64,000 nt of DNA, from contig NW_024881282.1 of assembly GCF_018691265.1 (NCBI RefSeq), positions 48,801,122-48,865,121 of the forward strand. Direction: 5' to 3'. Shown in pieces: positions 1 to 19,330 of the stretch. Both the position numbers and the translations under genes were made by a program. The notes under the pieces are model-generated. The model saw only the letters and a program-made list of their open reading frames with translations, was not told the origin of the DNA and made no database searches. The stretch is from Tyto alba (Eukaryota > Chordata > Aves > Strigiformes > Tytonidae). Each line of letters starts with the position of its first letter. Position 1 is the first letter of the stretch.

Positions 1-29
1 TCCCATGTCATATCTCTACAAAGATGTAG
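1..29 (+). CDS. CAPS2: Possible 3' end of an upstream CAPS2 coding exon (tentative)
   Basis: The window opens with sequence that stays open in frame 1 up to base 29, where a donor-like TAG/GTAAAG junction occurs; an in-frame TAA follows immediately at 31-33. Ending here leaves two bases of a split codon. That is exactly the phase the next CAPS2 exon at 1221 needs, and the junction would code for Arg. The ten residues are too few to recognise, and the true start lies outside the window. The same bases can also be read as an open frame from 2 to 109, so this call is weak. Confidence 0.3.
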
Positions 30-1220
30 GTAAAGCAGATGATTACAGAAATTATCTTAAAAATGCTCTGGTTGTATTAAAGTGTTTCAATCCTACTGAT
101 ATTGGATAAAACATACACATTTGTGCATCTTGGATCATGGATGTTCATTCTGTGCTTAACCTCCTTCAGCTGCTTTGCCTATTTTTTTCCCATTTATTCT
201 TTCTCCTACTCTGAACTCTTCTGTTGACAATGTCAAAACAATATTCAGTAGTGTTGCAGCTGCATCAGGATGAACTTCTCATTTAAAAAAAATATCTCTG
301 TTTATGTTCCAAATATAACTGTGCCAGTACTGCCAAACGAATTGGTATCAGAGAGCAGGATGCTAATCGGGGAAGATTAGTTCAAAACTGTTGCATGAAA
401 AAAATCTATTAAGGGAAACACAAAGGTGTTTTGATTTTTTTTTTTTTTTTTTTTTAAGTAGTAGAGCCAATTTTGCAATTAAATCAGTGTAACTGCTGTG
501 TGCAAAGATGGGTCTGCAAAGTTTAGAGAGTAAGTTTATAAAATTGTATTAGTCATGCAAAATTCTTTTTTTCTTCTGATCATGAACCATTTCAATAACA
601 TAAAAAGAATCTAATGTATTTTTAAAGGGTGTCTTCTTTTGTTTATTTGTTAAACTGATACAGAGAATATAAAAATGCTTGAAAACTAGTTCATCTATTT
701 CTTATTTGCTTGATGGGACTTTGGGATCCTATGGACTGTGTAGTCAGTGCTTTGGGAGAGGAAGTGCCAATGTTTTTGTTGGATGATGTTGCTGGCCAGT
801 AGTAGTAACTGTTATTACTGATTTTGGAAGGACCTATTGATAAAGATAATCAATGATGGAATTTTTACAGAAATAGTGAAAATGAGGAAAAAACCCTCAC
901 CATTGTGTAATCCTAAGATTTATTTTATATGTACCTATTGAAATTATATTTAAAATAATATGTATATACATGTAAAGTTACTACGTAGTAGTACACTACC
1001 AGAATATTATTGCATGCATTTGATTCTGAATAATACACTTCAGAATTTGTAAAAACAAACACAAAAATAAGACCACAAATTTATGCAAGCTTAATGGGTA
1101 AGTCCAAGATTTTATTGCTGTGTTATTTTGGGGTGTTTTATTTCCTGAGTAAGAATATGTAAGATCTGACATTCAAACTTACTAAGTCAGAGGGCTCCTC
1201 TCCCTGCTCTCTCTGGTCAG
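30..1220 (+). other. CAPS2 intron (or upstream flank)
   Basis: AT-rich, non-coding sequence leading to the acceptor at 1220. It contains a T run at about 431-456 and no recognisable repeat family, RNA gene or conserved protein segment. A 34-codon open frame at 2-109 is within what chance allows. Confidence 0.6.
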
Positions 1221-1340
1221 AGCTGTTATAAGTGACCCAGAGCAATCCACGCGTGCTGATGTTTACAAGGAAGCTCATGGACTTCTGGGAACTGGGACAG
1301 CACCAATGCGTTTTAGGAAAAGAACGCTACATGAAACGAA
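1221..1340 (+). CDS. CAPS2: CAPS2 coding exon A (local residues 1-40)
   Basis: A pyrimidine-rich acceptor ending TCTGGTCAG precedes the exon and a consensus GTAAGT donor follows it. The frame used starts with one base of a split codon. It gives a protein-like segment containing ADVYKEAHGLLGTG and then the basic stretch MRFRKRTLHET. The alternative frame, which has an ATG at 1259, gives a Cys/Met-rich peptide and does not join the next exon. The segment lies ahead of the EF-hand domain and has no motif I can name. The two-base overhang joins the first base of the 3394 exon to make Lys. Confidence 0.8.
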
Positions 1341-3490
<2,150 letters not shown>

Positions 3491-3510
3491 TAGGATAAAT
3501 TTCTTTTTAA

Positions 3511-6548
<3,038 letters not shown>

Positions 6549-6664
6549 GGAGCTAACCTAACTTTCCAAAGTGTTGATCATAACCTTCCAGAAAGTGTTA
6601 AGCAGAACCCAGTTCTCACCCTTCGTGTGATAAGTATTGATGAAGCAGCTATGAACTTTCTAAA
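6549..6664 (+). CDS. CAPS2: CAPS2 coding exon D (local residues 104-142)
   Basis: The acceptor is ACCAACAG and the donor AA/GTAAGT. The exon encodes GANLTFQSVDHNLPESVKQN and PVLTLRVISIDEAAMNFL, then two bases of Lys142. It corresponds to the region after the basic linker in mammalian CAPS2 (family pattern GATLTF...LPES...LKLRI). It lies upstream of the EF-hand domain and has no catalytic motif. It begins only about 75 bases after the end of the LTR-like repeat. Confidence 0.9.
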
Positions 6665-9642
6665 GTAAGTGTAGCTAACTGTTTTTCAAATTACCTCTCC
6701 TTCCTTAAGCAAAAAAGATTTTTAAATAAGAGCCTCTAACATCTTACTACTCATACTTCTAATAAAAAAATCTGTATTTAGGCTGTTGTTAGAAGAAATT
6801 AGTAATAGATGTTAGTTGATGAAATTCAGTAACTTTCTAGAATGATGAGGAGTAGTTTTAAAATTAGAATTAATAAAATTAAGAAACTGTCTTATTTGCT
6901 TTGTTTGAAGTCAGATGTTTTTATATACTAATCATATACTGAAACTTTTCTTATGTGATGAATTAAAATACTACATTTGGGAAAAAATGCTTTCTTTTGT
7001 GATCAGCATTATTATTATTATTGGACCTTTCATGAAGCCTATGTTGAGAGCTTGTATCAGTCATAATATCACAAGTGTTTGAACACAGGCAGGGGAAGGA
7101 TTGGAAGTTTCTCTCTCTCTTTTTATTTTTCATTTTCCTTCCTTTTTCTATTCATTCATTCTTTGTTCTTCCAGATGTTGCCACATGTTGAAGACTTCAG
7201 GCACTGGGACAGGATTTCTGCACTTACTTTTTTGAAATAGATTTTAGTAAATTATGTTGTTCCATAGTGTGAAAGATGGGAATTTCTCAGAACTTTTTCA
7301 GATGGTTAGGTGGTTAATCTCCGAGTATGTGCTATTTTTGAAAGTAATATCCTCATCTCAATATTTATGCAGAAGTAAACTTTCTAGGGAATGAATCATC
7401 TTTTTCTGGGGTTTCTGGCTTCTATTGTGAGTATACTGGTTCTTAGCACAAATATAATCTTGGTATAAAAATTATCACACTGCTGTGTTGCCTGGACACG
7501 GAAGTTACTTAACAGCATTAGAAATACAGTCAGTTTGATTACTCAAATTTTAGTGAGGAGTGTTAGCCAGTAGCAGATGTTACATGGTAGAAATTTTCAT
7601 AAAAACATGGAATCATAGAAAGGGACCTCAAGAGGGTCTCTAGTCCTTCCACTTGCTCAGAGTAGGGTTTACTACAGCATGTTGCTCAGGGCTGCATCCA
7701 GCTGGGGTTTCTATACCTCCAAGGATGGAGACTGCAACCTCTGCGGGCAGCCTATTTCAGTGTTCAGTCACCCTCACAGTGCAAAAGTGTTTCCTGGTGT
7801 TCAGATGGAACATCCTGTGTTTCAGTTTGCCCATTGCCTCTTGTCCTGTCACTGGGCTCCACCACGCAGAGCCTGTCTCAGTCGTCTTTACTCCTTCCTG
7901 TCAGGTGTCTATACACACTGATAAGACCCCTTGAGCCTTCTCTTCCCCAGGTTAGACAGTTCAGCTCTCCTGGCCTCTCCTCATATATCAGGTGCTTCAA
8001 TCCCTCCTTGACTAGGAACAGCAATAACAGAATCTCAATTAAATACATTAGGTATCTAAAGAGTACTTCTGTTAGCATAGCTGGCTATTGTTTTTCTTTC
8101 TGCATGGGTTTAGGTGCATGAAGCTCGTTCTCAGTTATGGGAATAGTCACTTTAAGGTCCCTTTACACTGAAAGCTTTTCAAAGGAGCCATAGTGAGCTA
8201 ACAGTACATAAAACAGTAAATTCAAATGTAATTGATTATAGAAATATGTAGTTGTATGATGCTTAGCGTTAATTGTTCCATCCCTGCAAGGTTTCCTTCC
8301 ATGAAATAAAACACAATCTAGTTTAATTTCAGATAGTTTATGTAAGACATTTTACATCTCAGAAGCCTATCGTTCTGGTAAACAGCTTTTCCTTTCATTT
8401 GTTGCTAATCTTATACCTGTGAAATTTGGAGTTGATTCAGTGTTATCTCTGAAGGCTCCAGAAAGAAGACCTGCTCACTGGGTTATAATTTTGGATTTTC
8501 TGCTACCTGTGGTGGAACAGATTGTTTCTTTTTTATACTCTCTCTCTGTGTTCTTTCCATTAGTGACTAAATTTCAGATTGTAAAGTCTCTCTTTTTCTT
8601 CTGAACAGGTAGTGTTATTGAACTCAGTATTCTCTGGTGCAAAACTCTTGAAATGAGTCCTCTTACCCCCATTACTGTACTCACAGAGAATCCTGCTTAG
8701 GTACAGCTCGAAAGATCTATTGCAGGTTTCCTGGAGCAGCTATGCCCTGCGGTCACAAGTCATGAATCTTTTGCTTTATACGTGTTTTAGAGAGAGTACG
8801 CTGTCCTCTGCAGGTGGTTGGTGACTTTCCAGTTAGATGGTTTGATACAGGCAAGCTTTTAGGGACTTCAAAATGGGAGGTACATAAAGTGGACGTGAAA
8901 AGTTGTAATAGACAGCAGAGGTACGTCTTTGGCCTCAGAAGGTAGGAGGAGTACTCTATGGCAAAGCACTGGTGAGCAAGCAGCTCAATGTTGACAATAG
9001 TGCTTTTCCATTTGCCTTCATATTCAGATCAAAATAATTGTAGGATTTTTTTTTTTCCAGTAGGTTCTTTCACAGTATTTTTTAAATAAACCTTTATAAT
9101 GGGTTTATTTAAATATATGATGGGGGATTTTGGGAAGCCATTCTCAGAAGGGAACTTGCTAGACAAAACACGAAATTCAACCATAATTCCTAGATCACAC
9201 CTAAAATATGATGGTCTAGCTTTTGGTCTATACCCTTGCTATTTCTCTTCTAAAGAGATATTTGTAGCTACTTCATGTTGTTTTCCTGTTGGTAACTAAA
9301 TGTAGTTGCTTTAACAAACTCTTCCAGTGACCTAAAATGGAGATTAGGACTGCCTTGAAATAAATTTCTGGAGATTTTATGCACAGGAGGAATTACCCAT
9401 TATTAATGAATTAGTAGAGGAGCTGCTAATGGAATACTGTCAGAAAGGAATTTCTGCATATCTGCAGCTGTTCAGCAAGGACTTTTGTGTGTGCCATCTC
9501 AAACTCTCTTAATTAGATACTATGCTTATAAGGGTAGTATAAGAATTAAATATAAAGTTCAATATGTTTTTTCTACAGCTGTTTTGAATTCAGTAATATT
9601 ACATGTAATTTCACCAATCAACATTAATTTTGATTATTTTAG
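6665..9642 (+). other. CAPS2 intron containing a CR1 element
   Basis: AT-rich intron with a minus-strand CR1 tail at about 7608-8014, a short ATT microsatellite at about 7009-7021, and otherwise unremarkable sequence. No extra exon or RNA gene is evident. Confidence 0.7.
7608..8014 (-). repeat. CR1 LINE 3' fragment, antisense
   Basis: The + strand starts with AATCATAGAAAGGGACCTC. It runs through the typical reverse-complement CR1 wording: GGGCTGCATCCAGC, GGATGGAGACTGCAACCTCTG, GGGCAGCCTATTTCAGTGTTC, CACCCTCACAGTGCAAAAG, then CCTTGAGCCTTCTCTTCCCCAGG. In birds this is the 3' end of a CR1 retrotransposon lying on the minus strand. It is 5'-truncated, as most CR1 copies are. The frames are shadows with no intact reverse transcriptase. 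The substitution level suggests a moderately old insertion. Confidence 0.9.
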
Positions 9643-9719
9643 AGCTGCTTCTACGGAATTAAAGCAAGAATGTTCCAAGCAAGTAGTTGATGACAGCGAA
9701 GTTTTCAGGAAGATTCAAG
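9643..9719 (+). CDS. CAPS2: CAPS2 coding exon E (local residues 142-168)
   Basis: The acceptor is GATTATTTTAG; the donor, G/GTTTGT, is a weak but valid GT site. The 25 full codons encode a polar segment, AASTELKQECSKQ then VVDDSEVFRKIQ. It matches the linker before the EF-hand domain, where the human protein has a comparable acidic stretch followed by VFKAIQ (from memory). At 77 bases it is the smallest complete exon in the window. The weak donor makes it a candidate for skipping, which would shift the frame. Confidence 0.85.
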
Positions 9720-11304
9720 GTTTGTGTTTACCTGAACCCATTTAATTTTAATTTTTGTGTCTCTGTCTTTACAGATCAACACAAAGAACAATTGTGATAT
9801 TACAAAGATTTCATTTGTATACATGAAATTAAATAAAAGTTAAATATTTATCAGAATATTATTAGAATTTCAGTACAGCATAATTAAATCATAAGAATAC
9901 TTTTTCTTCTCTCTTTTTTAAAATAAACAGTCTGGCTTAAGGTCATGGAGATTGCAAAGGATAATTGTGGATTTAATCAATAAAATAGTAATCTCTGTGT
10001 TGGCATGATCTCTGAAAAAATGCTGAAACATAACACTGATCCTATGTTAAACTGGCATTAAATTTAAAAAGCTATTGGCAAAAGGTACAAACACAATCTA
10101 ATTTCTTCAGTTAATTTTGTTCTAGATGCTTCTTTTTGCCATTATATACATTCATAAGTTGTTTTTTGATAGTCTTTAATATTATGATTAAAATATGTGA
10201 GTATGATCGAGTAGTATATTCTGGAATGTATAAATAAATTTTCCAGGTTCCTACCTACAGTATTTAGGACAAAGGCATAGCTTTGTGTTTAAAATTATGG
10301 AAGGATGCTTATGCAGTGCTGTGTATTGCCTTTGTAACCTGTGGTTAACAAAAACTGTTGAACTGAGCAGCTTTCAGCTTGTAGAGCCTCTGCTGTTCAC
10401 TGTCATTAGCTAAACCTGGTTTAAGTAGGCACTCTTTGGCCACTTAAATCTGCTTGGACATTTACTTTTAGAGAAATTGTTGGAATAATAATTAGGGATA
10501 TTTTTAAATCTTCTAGTTATTCCATCTTTTCCCCTCACATAATAGACACAAATTGATTTCTCAGTTATCTGACTACATCTAAGGTTTGCTGGTGTGGCTT
10601 GGAAGAAGGTTACCTGTATATACTTCAAGATGTTTTTTAACATGCATCTGAGTTTGAACTTCACTGGAAAAAACTTCCTTCTTTCACCCTCCCCCCTATT
10701 TTGCTTTAGAATTGTAGATACAAGTAATTTGAAGATATAATAATAGCATATGACTTCGGTTAACAGAGTACGCTAAGAAACTTGGACATCCCTAAAGTAA
10801 ACCTGCTACCTAAAGTTTATAAGACCAATATTTTTACCATAGATGTAGTTTTCTGCATATCATTTTGGAATAATTTTGCAGAATTACTTATCTTTGTTCT
10901 TGTTTCCACGCATATTTAACATGTTTGTACAACGAAGGAGAAACTCTGATCTCATAATGGAATGTTTGTATTACCTAAGTTGCTTTGTATGTTGAATCAT
11001 GGTATGTAAGCAGTTTTATAATCTGAGCACGTAGGCATTCCTTCCTTCCTTCTGTGATTTCTTTGAAAGTTTTGTTAGGTGTTGCTGCTGCTTTATATGA
11101 TTTCTACTCAAATGGTAAGTAATTGATAGTTTCAGTTTGAACTGACATTCTCTCATCAAAGTTAAGGGAGCCTGGATGAATGGATGTGTCATTTTAACCA
11201 GCAGTATCATAAGTAGTTGTGGTTTTCTTTACTTTTATATCAGCTCCACAGCAAGTGGCCAGCTTCAGGTAAACCTTGTGTCCTTTATTTCTCTGAATCT
11301 TCAG
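9720..11304 (+). other. CAPS2 intron
   Basis: AT-rich intron sequence between the weak GTTTGT donor and a CTGAATCTTCAG acceptor. No repeat family, RNA gene or additional exon is recognised. Confidence 0.65.
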
Positions 11305-11459
11305 GTATATTCAGAGAGACGCTAAGTAAAAGAGGAGTTCGGGTTATAACAGGCTTAGGAAAGTATTTCCGACAAGTAGACAAGAACAGAAATGGTTTTC
11401 TCTCACAGGCAGCCTTTAAAGAAGCTCTAAAAGTATTCCATTTGGAAATGCCTGAAGGG
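11305..11459 (+). CDS. CAPS2: CAPS2 coding exon F: first EF-hand (local residues 168-219)
   Basis: The acceptor is TCTGAATCTTCAG and the donor GGG/GTAAGT. The exon completes Gly168, then encodes IFRETLSKRGVRVITGLGKY and the first EF-hand unit. The loop (residues 193-204) has Asp, Asn, Asn and Gly at positions 1, 3, 5 and 6 but Ala at position 12. A canonical EF-hand has Glu or Asp there. The following segment, FKEALKVFHLEMPEG, is typical of the calcyphosine family. The loop defect suggests weaker Ca2+ binding at this site; this is inference. Confidence 0.95.
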
Positions 11460-14549
<3,090 letters not shown>

Positions 14550-14725
14550 GCAAAGCTACAGAAGAAGAGATTAAATCGTCATTTCTAGAAACATTAGGAG
14601 AGTCCTGCAGCAACTCCAGTGAAGTGTCCTATTCTGAGTTTGAAGATTACTATGAAGGATTAAGTATTGGAATCATGGATGATGATGATTTTGTTAATAT
14701 CTTAAGGAACCCTTGGGGAATTTAG
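14550..14725 (+). CDS. CAPS2: CAPS2 last coding exon: fourth EF-hand unit and C-terminus (local residues 292-349)
   Basis: The exon completes Gly292, then encodes KATEEEIKSSFLETLGESC and a degenerate fourth EF-hand. The likely loop (310-321) has Ser rather than Asp at position 1 but keeps Glu at 12. The ending SEFEDYYEGLSIGIMDDDDF followed by VNILRNPWGI and TAG (14723-14725) is the conserved CAPS2 C-terminus; calcyphosine itself ends similarly. The acidic DDDD run and Trp-Gly-Ile tail fix both the family and the stop. Confidence 0.96.
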
Positions 14726-14975
14726 GGTGGAAGATGACAAAAATGGAGACATTTTCTAAACAAGGAATGAGCTAAATAAGAGAGGATTTAGTCCTAACGT
14801 GCATTACTTCATAATTAGTGTCTTGAACTGATTTCACTGAAAATTAATACTTTCAGAATAATACATGGAAAATTTGTTAGAGTGTCTGTTGAGCTCTACT
14901 AACCACTTCTTTAATGTAAATGCTGTTCATTCCTTTTCATTGAAAATAATAAAGTCTGGTCCCTATACCAAAAGG
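14726..14975 (+). other. CAPS2: CAPS2 3' UTR (approximate end)
   Basis: About 250 bases of AT-rich sequence between the stop codon and the first canonical poly(A) signal. The cleavage site is estimated 15-25 bases after the signal. A longer UTR using later signals cannot be excluded. Confidence 0.65.
14948..14953 (+). terminator. AATAAA polyadenylation signal of CAPS2
   Basis: A perfect AATAAA occurs 223 bases after the stop, followed by a TCTGGTCCC stretch and a likely CA cleavage site. It is the first canonical signal downstream of the coding end. Confidence 0.7.
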
Positions 14976-17949
14976 CATCGTTTACTTGATATTAAAGTGG
15001 CCTGTTCTATTATAAGAGAGAATTAGAATACTGAAATGCATGAAGGGTTATATGCAATAGAAAATTTAGTTTTATGATGCATTGTGAAAAGCTTTAGATC
15101 CGGCTGTATAAATATCAATGGTAGCTTTTCTTCAGAGTTTTCTTCTTGTGAAAGTAATATGTTTATTCTTATAATATTCTTTGTCTCATTTCTTGTTTCT
15201 TATGCTGGTACTTAGCTTGAGAGAGAGCAGGTCATCCTTGTCCAATTCTGAGGATGTCTGCAGTACTGAAAGTGCAAAAATGTTTGCACCAATTAGCCTT
15301 TTGGCCTGCGGGCCATCTTGACTGATCTTATTTTTTCATCTTGGTCAGGCATCCAAAGCTCAGCATTGAATTCCAAAGGTTTTAATATCTACACATATAT
15401 TTTGTAATGCACTTTTTCCTTTCCTCTACTTTGCTAAGTGGTTTTCAAAACAAATAATTTATATTTAAATATCTGGGGGTTTTACTTGCTATTGCTATGA
15501 TTTTTTAACTAAAATTTAGCAATGATATCCTTTGTCAAGCTGATATATAGCATTTCCTATCTACTCTGGAAGTATGAGCCAGAAGAGTGTAAAAAAACCC
15601 CAAAACAACCACCTCTGTCACAACAAAAAATAAACTATGAATTTAAAATTTTCCTTGCTACTTCAAATATTCAGCCAGGTATGCTTTTCAATGTAATACA
15701 TCTTGTTAATTCTGAAAAATTCTTTGTGTTAAGAAATAAAAAATGTATTATTAATTATATATATAGAGAGAGATAGATAGCTTTTGGTTTCAATGTACCT
15801 GTCACCAAAATTAACTGTATGTTGAAATGCATTTCTTCAGCTTATGCAATTAAAATATATTAGATTCCTCTGTGCTTGTCTGCCTGTTTTGAATTTATAA
15901 TCTGTGGTTAACAGAACCTTCCTCTGAGACAGAATTTGTGTTTCATAGGATTTTAAGGTCAGTGCTGAAATGAATGCTGAAATGAGGGACTTTGGTCCCT
16001 CAGTGGCTGACTGGTTTATTCCAGATATAGTACTTTCTTGTTCTAACAGCTTGTGCATTGTTATGTTTTGATTATTTGTACCCTGTCCTCAATTGTAAGT
16101 AGAATTGCTGTTTCTGCTCTAAATCCTCAAATGAGGGATTGTGGGAGTTTCTTTTGAGGCTGCAAAAGTCAGTATGTATTGGTTTACAGAGAAAGGCAAA
16201 TTCTGTCAATGCTTACTCTCAGCAAGAATTGTGATGTGGCTCATTATGATTTTCTTACTCTCCATTCCTGCTGGAATGTCTCCTGCTGGAAAGATTTTGT
16301 TAATTAGCATTCTCGGAATTGGTGATTCTGAGAAGGGCAATTTCAGCTGGTTTTACAGGGATCTGCTTGTTAATATGTCAGTTCAAATAACTGAAAAATA
16401 CCAAGTGTAATTTTTATTAGTTTTTCAAAGAATCACCTGCTCTATTTAGACTTGTTCACTTAGGAGAGTTGTACCAACATATAAAATTCTAGCTCAGTTT
16501 AATAAATGTGAAAGTGATTGTGAAATGAGGTATTGACATCTTTCTTTCTGGAATGCTTGGTTTTATTGTGATACTTTTAGGAAGATTATTCCACACTGTC
16601 CTATGGAATGGAAAAATTGATGACAAGTGGATGTATCTTTAGTGGGTCTGCTTACCAGCAGAGGCTGTATAGGTCACATCTGCAAATTAAGTGGGTTTTT
16701 TTGTTGTTTGTTTGTTTTGTTTTGTTTTTAACTCCTGAAGTGAGGTGCTGTTATAAGAACGTTATTTCCATAGCTTTGATGGTCATGCATTATTATTTTT
16801 TTTCTTAATCTGAAGGCAAATCCTTAAAAGAGTAATCTATGATAAATTCTAAAGGTCATAAATTGCCTGAAAATACAAGTAGGTACTGTGGTAATTATGT
16901 AAAACCTGCTAGGTATATAATTTCTATTAACTACAAGGTCAGTTATGCCTCACTGACTGCCTCAAAACATCATGTATGATGTCAATGGTGAGTTTTTAGT
17001 GGGGTTCACAAAAGTCACTTTCCATCTGCCCACTGTTTTTCATTGTCTAAACTTGAGATGGTGACAAAGAATTCAAACTACCTTCTATCCAAGGCTGGCT
17101 CACCATGCCCACAGTTAGTAGAAAAACACAGAGACTGTAGTCAAACCACGGTCTCTGGTGTCTGACATCTTTTCTTTAACAGTGGTCTCAATGCCCTGAT
17201 TAATTGCATTCTGATTTTCTCTTATTTACTTGTAAACATTTGATGAATCCCAATCCTTTTCTTTGATTAATGCTTTGTAGCTTTAAAACTTTCTGGAGGT
17301 GTCCATTAGGGTTTACTGACTTTAAATATGTTTCCAACAAAACTTTTTCTGCATTTGCTACCTTTCTCAGAATTGCCCATGTCTTCTGAATTAGGATGTG
17401 TTCTTAGAAGCAAGGTTGTCAGAGAAACTGGATGGCTTCTTCCCTGAAACTCACTGCTTAATAAAACTAGGTATCTTCATGCCACCCTGATTTACACTTC
17501 TGCTGCAAAGTCTTAGCAACCTGCCATAATTGAGAATATCACAAGTGCATTATGCTGCAAACATATTTTGTCCTATTAGATGTGCATGCTCCCAGAAGAC
17601 AAGTGGAAATTAATGAAGTGATATAACTCCTCATTCTCAAGGTCTATGACCACTTCATCAAATGAATATGCACTGGCACTGTTAGCTGGAATGTTTAAGA
17701 GCACTTTTAAAAAGCAAAACACAGGCACATGCGCAAGCCTTCAGTAGCTTAATTTTGTCAGCTAATGGAAATATGGCATCATTGCCTGGGATAGCTTTGT
17801 TGCTGAGAGGGAGGTATTCTTACTGATTCACACCCACGAGCTCATTTCTCTTCCATAAGAGTCATTGCCAGCTGATCAAATTTTGTGTGTCTTTAGGGCC
17901 AAAAAAACAAAAAGATTGAAAATGTATCTACCACTGTGTGTTTGTATGG

Positions 17950-18065
17950 AGGTGCTGTTTAGTTTTGGAGTGGGGGGGAGTTTGTTTGGTGGTTTTTGGT
18001 CTTGTCAGGGTTTTGGGGTTTGGTTGGTTGGTGCTTTTGTTTTTCTGTTCTGTTTTGTTTTTTAA
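17950..18065. repeat. TG-rich low-complexity tract
   Basis: The + strand is almost only G and T (GGTTTGGTTGGTTGG, TTCTGTTCTGTTTTG), giving spurious Phe/Gly/Cys-rich frames. No unit length is constant enough to call a microsatellite. Confidence 0.6.
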
Positions 18066-19137
18066 GCAAACTTATCTCTACGTATGAAAAGAGAAAGCCT
18101 AGAACTGATTTCTTATGTGTTGGCCTGTTCAGTCCACAGAAAAACAAAGCAGGTAAGTTTCTGTTGCAGAAAAAGGGAAGGTAGAAAATCGCAAGCTTTT
18201 TTTTCTATTACTCTACTAATTTATGCTTCCCCTCCTTCACATTCGGCAATTTAGAGACTGAGATAATTCTGTACTTGCATTTCACGTTGTTAACCATCTT
18301 GCCTTTGAGAAGCTGTCAGAAGGACTCTTGTAATCATGGGGCATCTCCAATGGTGAAAGAGGCAAGCAGTATTTCCTTTCCTTCTTAGGCTATTTTTCCC
18401 ACAGAGAACGTTTCAAAATATTAACTGCACTGGAAGGTATTTAAGAAGGAAGTGTGGTAAGATAGTACCTACATGATGATCCTATGTATTATTTTGGTTT
18501 ATGTCTCCTACATTTTTGTTGCACTCATTTTTGATTGTGGGGAACTGGAGACTTAAAGGTGATAGAAAGTACCCTTCAGAAAAAAAAAAAAATCTTTTTA
18601 TCAAAGATTTCTTAATGTTTATTATAGTATCTGTCGTGTTTACTTTGAATTTATAGTATCTGAGTACCTGTATTCTGGCTTTTTTTCCTCCTTGCTCATG
18701 TGTTATAATTTCGGTGGAATTAATGGGATTTGTGCATGGAAATTTCTGTGTTTGTTGCTATTGACCGTCAGGATTTTGTGTGTCCAGCATCCCCAGAGAA
18801 GCAGCTTCAAAATAGGAAAAGTAATAGCCATTTCTTTGTGGTTTGATTTTTTTGCAGGCTGCATTCTCTTGAAAGAGGTTTAATATTTTAGGATCTTTTG
18901 CTGGCTTGTGTTATTTTTTTAGCTTGTGTCTTCTGACCTTTTGCTGTCATTTACCCTCCCAGTTTTAGGAGAAGAGAGGAACCTAAGAGACTCTGGAAAA
19001 GGTAGAAGAACAAGATTTAGGAGGTGTGTTGCCTAGGTATCTTGCTCATGAGGAAACTTGATGCTTTCAAACTGCCCTTTTGAGTAGTGTGAAAGAACCT
19101 CTTTGGCAGACCCCTTCCAAGTGCCAGAAACAATGAT

Positions 19138-19330
19138 GTGAAGGCCTGGGAGGTTCTCCTCGCGGCCAGCGAGGCCAGCAGGCAGCCCCTCGCAAGCGCT
19201 GGGGGGGGAGGCGAAGGCGCCTGCTTCCGTCCCCTCGCCCACGGCTGCTGGCCTCGCTGCCGGGCTCTGAGAACCGCTGCAACGGTGGGCTCCCGCCATA
19301 ACCCTGCTGGGAGAGGCTTCTGAGGAGGAG
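19138..19330. promoter_or_regulatory. Isolated GC/CpG-rich patch, possible small CpG island
   Basis: About 190 bases are far richer in G+C and CpG than either flank (CTCGCGGCCAGCGAGG, GGCGAAGGCGCC, CTCGCTGCCGGGC). On the minus strand an 88-codon frame (19299-19033) begins with ATGGCGG, but it continues into AT-rich sequence with no recognisable protein. It could be a distal promoter or first exon of an unannotated transcript, or an old GC-rich insertion. I see no splice or TATA signal that decides this. Confidence 0.35.
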
